A stretch of 41,235 nt of DNA, taken from Bryobacterales bacterium. Lineage in GTDB: Bacteria; Acidobacteriota; Terriglobia; Bryobacterales; Bryobacteraceae. Below the pieces are notes generated by a model. The model had not been told where the DNA came from. It ran no database searches and saw only the letters and a program-made list of their open reading frames with translations. A program made the translations under genes and the position numbers. Location: positions 1 through 41,235 of the forward strand of contig JAEUQF010000460.1 in NCBI GenBank assembly GCA_016789745.1, written 5' to 3'. Below, in pieces: positions 39,025-41,235 of this stretch (the stretch's first letter is position 1; each line of letters opens with the position of its first letter).

Positions 39025-41235
39025 GTGACAAGCTACGGCTTCGTTTGCGGTTCTGTTCTGTTGGCATTCGCCTCGGTTGCCTCCGCGGCGCACGCGCAAC
39101 CTCACGCGCTGCAGGCTGACTATGGCCGCCTGCCTTTGCGCTTTGAACCAAACCGCGGCCAAGCCGATGCCTCGGTGCGGTATGTCACACGCGGCGCTGG
39201 CTATGCCATTCTCTTCGGCACCAACCAGGCCACCCTCGCCTTCAGCAACGGCAGGCAGCGGTCCCAGGTAGCGGTGCGCCTGCCCGGCGCCGCCAGTGTG
39301 GAACCGGTGGCCTCTCAGCTTTTGCCCGGCGCCACCCACTACCTCCGCGGCCGCGATGCCAGCCGCTGGCAAACCAACATCGGTACTTTTGCCCGCCTCC
39401 GCTACCCGCGTGTTTACCCCGGCATCGACTTGGTCTATTACGGCAACCAGCGCTCGCTCGAGTTCGATTTCGAACTGGCCCCGCAAGCTGATCCCTCCCT
39501 CATCCGTCTCCGCTTCGATGGCGGTAAAGCGCGGCTCGCTCCCACCGGCGAACTGCTCGTCGAAACCGCCGGAGGCACGCTCGTACAGCACCGCCCCGTC
39601 ATCTACCAGATGATCGATGGCCGCCGTGTCGAACGCCAGGGCCGCTACAAACTGACAGGCAACGAAGTCTCCTTCGCCCTCGGCGCCTACGACCGTAACC
39701 TCCCGCTGGTGATCGACCCCGTGCTGTCGTACTCCGGATACCTCGGCGGCTCCGGCGGCGACGCGGCCTATGGTGTTGCCGTCGATTCCGCCGGCAATGC
39801 CTACATCGTCGGCCAGACCACCTCCGGCAATTTCCCCGTCTCCGGTGCCCTCACCGCCAGCAACTCCGGCGACTCCGATGTCTTCGTCACCAAGCTCAGC
39901 CCCGGTGGCAGCAGCATTGTGTTTTCCACCTACGTCGGCGGCACCGGCGAAGATGCCGGTGTCGGCATCGCCGTCGATAGCTCCGGTGTCTACTTCACCG
40001 GCCACACCACCTCCACGGACTTCCCCAACGTTTCCCCTGTCCAGCAGGGTGCGGGAGGCAATCGCGATGGCTTCGCCGCCAAACTCAACGTCTCCGGGAA
40101 CAGCCTGATCTATTCCACCTACATTGGCGGCTCACAGGAAGATCGTGCACTGGCCATCGCGGTCGACAGCAGCAACGCCGCCTACATCGCGGGCACGACC
40201 TCGTCTTCCAACTTCCCGCTGCTCGGCGCCATCTACGGCACGTTCCTTGGCGCGCCCGGGCTGACTCCCCGCGACGCCTTCGTCACCAAACTCAGCGCCG
40301 CCGGCGCCCTGGCCTATTCCACCTACCTGCCCGGCAGCAATGAGGACACCGCCCTCAGCATCGCCGTGGATAGCACGGGCGCGGCCTACGTCGGCGGCTT
40401 CACACGCAGTACCGACTTCCCCACCGCCAATCCGCTGCGTGCCAGCAACGCCGGCGGCCTCGACGGCTTCGTCACGAAACTCAATCCTGCCGGCAGCGCT
40501 CTCGTCTACTCCACCTACCTGGGTGGCGGCGCTGATGACCGCGTCACCGGCATCGCCGTCGATGCGGACAACGCCGCTTACGTTTCCGGCTGGACCTTCT
40601 CCGGCAATTTTCCCACCGCCGGCGGTCTCAGCACCTCCTTCAGCGGTGCCTACGAAGGTTTCGTCTCCAAGCTCTCGGCTTCCGGCGGCAGCTTCGTTTA
40701 CTCCACCTACCTGGGCGGCAATGGCGAGGACTTCGTCTCCAGCATCGCCGTCGATAGCACCGGCGCTGCGGTGGTGGCCGGCTACTCCACCTCAACCGAC
40801 CTGCCGCAGGTGGCCACTTCGGCCGCCTACGCCAATGGCCGGAACAACGGCGCCTTCGTCAGCCGTCTCAACCCGTCGGGCGATGCTCTCCAGTTCTCCA
40901 CCTACTTCGGCGGTGCCAGCACGGACCAAGCCAACTCCGTGGCCGTCGACGCTAACCGTTCCATCTACTCGGTCGGCTCCACCATCAGCATCGACTTCCC
41001 GGCCATCTCTGCTTTCCAAAGCATCCCGCAGGGCTCCACCGATGCCTTTGCCGTTAAGTTCAGCGAAGGCATTCCGGTCACCTATACGGTCACGACCAAC
41101 CCGCCCGGTCTGAACATCATCGTCGACGGCGTCACCACCACCGCGCCGCGCTTCTTCAGTTGGGCCCCGGGCAGCCAGCACACCCTCAACGTGCCTTCGC
41201 CCCAGGGCACCGGCGGCACCCGCAATACTTTCGCC
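39025..41235 (+). CDS. SBBP-repeat secreted protein (3' end outside window)
   Basis: The frame is open for 737 codons to the window edge. Start GTG 39025 with GGGAG before it. Signal peptide (VLLAFASVASAAHA), then an N-terminal domain (about 35-235) typical of SBBP proteins: LRFEPNRGQADASVRYVTRG, FARLRYPRVYPGIDLVYYG, ending in LVIDPVLSYSGYLGG. Seven SBBP beta-propeller repeats follow (about 238-690), each with the pattern YSTYLGG-x-x-D-x-x-x-x-IAVDSxGxAYVxGxTxSxxFP...DxFVTKL. A PEGA-like segment starts near 690 (VTTNPPGLNIIVDG). Large secreted proteins of this type are common in acidobacteria and probably act at the cell surface. A Solibacter-type C-terminal domain would be expected beyond the edge. 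Confidence 0.9.
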   Translation, partial: MTSYGFVCGSVLLAFASVASAAHAQPHALQADYGRLPLRFEPNRGQADASVRYVTRGAGYAILFGTNQATLAFSNGRQRSQVAVRLPGAASVEPVASQLLPGATHYLRGRDASRWQTNIGTFARLRYPRVYPGIDLVYYGNQRSLEFDFELAPQADPSLIRLRFDGGKARLAPTGELLVETAGGTLVQHRPVIYQMIDGRRVERQGRYKLTGNEVSFALGAYDRNLPLVIDPVLSYSGYLGGSGGDAAYGVAVDSAGNAYIVGQTTSGNFPVSGALTASNSGDSDVFVTKLSPGGSSIVFSTYVGGTGEDAGVGIAVDSSGVYFTGHTTSTDFPNVSPVQQGAGGNRDGFAAKLNVSGNSLIYSTYIGGSQEDRALAIAVDSSNAAYIAGTTSSSNFPLLGAIYGTFLGAPGLTPRDAFVTKLSAAGALAYSTYLPGSNEDTALSIAVDSTGAAYVGGFTRSTDFPTANPLRASNAGGLDGFVTKLNPAGSALVYSTYLGGGADDRVTGIAVDADNAAYVSGWTFSGNFPTAGGLSTSFSGAYEGFVSKLSASGGSFVYSTYLGGNGEDFVSSIAVDSTGAAVVAGYSTSTDLPQVATSAAYANGRNNGAFVSRLNPSGDALQFSTYFGGASTDQANSVAVDANRSIYSVGSTISIDFPAISAFQSIPQGSTDAFAVKFSEGIPVTYTVTTNPPGLNIIVDGVTTTAPRFFSWAPGSQHTLNVPSPQGTGGTRNTFA

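Noticed and set aside
39735..41100. The regular repeats at the right edge as a CRISPR or tandem DNA repeat
   Set aside because: The periodicity is at protein level (SBBP propeller blades) inside one open frame; the DNA repeats are imperfect and without spacers.

Overview
The window looks like a chromosomal segment from an acidobacterium of the Bryobacterales/Solibacter type. This rests on family knowledge applied to the sequence: the large beta-propeller protein at 17738-20821 ends in what I recognise as the 'Solibacter uncharacterized C-terminal domain'. The right edge carries a long SBBP-repeat secreted protein, DUF1080 and Gfo/Idh/MocA genes lie side by side, and the DNA is GC-rich with many unique small membrane proteins. 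No rRNA, tRNA or CRISPR array was seen.

Layout. 1-7000: the 3' end of galT, then a convergent operon (read leftward) of a 104-aa unknown, an AddB-like nuclease, an AddA-like helicase-nuclease and a 111-aa unknown. 7000-8820: a non-coding stretch with a leftward terminator hairpin, a decayed IS110-family transposase, its non-coding tail and a cluster of G/C hairpins. 8820-10513: ECF sigma factor, zinc-finger anti-sigma factor and a Spy/CpxP-like protein, read leftward. 10664-13623: an A-type iron-sulfur carrier with its own terminator, then murQ-murA-rhodanese, read rightward. 13633-16899: a leftward operon of a DmsE/MtrA-type decaheme cytochrome, an MtrB/PioB-type outer-membrane barrel and a small membrane protein, which together look like an outer-membrane electron conduit. 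17003-20821: a small outer-membrane barrel and the giant beta-propeller protein.

21023-31182 is one long leftward operon: a LuxR-type response regulator, a multi-pass GT-C-like membrane protein, an 86-aa ORF, prepilin peptidase, CpaB, secretin CpaC, CpaE/TadZ, ATPase CpaF/TadA, TadB, TadC and a 30-aa membrane peptide. This is a Tad (tight adherence) pilus export machine, but no Flp pilin, TadD or TadE/F/G gene was found in the window.

31285-32428 is an IS630-family element (frameshifted transposase) inserted at a CTAG site at the very end of a short palindromic MITE-like repeat. 32567-41235 holds accessory genes: a Tat-exported enolase-superfamily dehydratase, a DinB-like protein, an unusual two-gene module in which both proteins share a duplicated double-zinc-ribbon (the second fused to a long helical-repeat region), a DUF1080/oxidoreductase pair, a small membrane protein and the SBBP-repeat protein running off the edge.

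At the largest scale the + strand is G-rich on the left and C-rich on the right, whichever strand is coding in the samples counted, so a replication-strand boundary or an old inversion may lie within the window.
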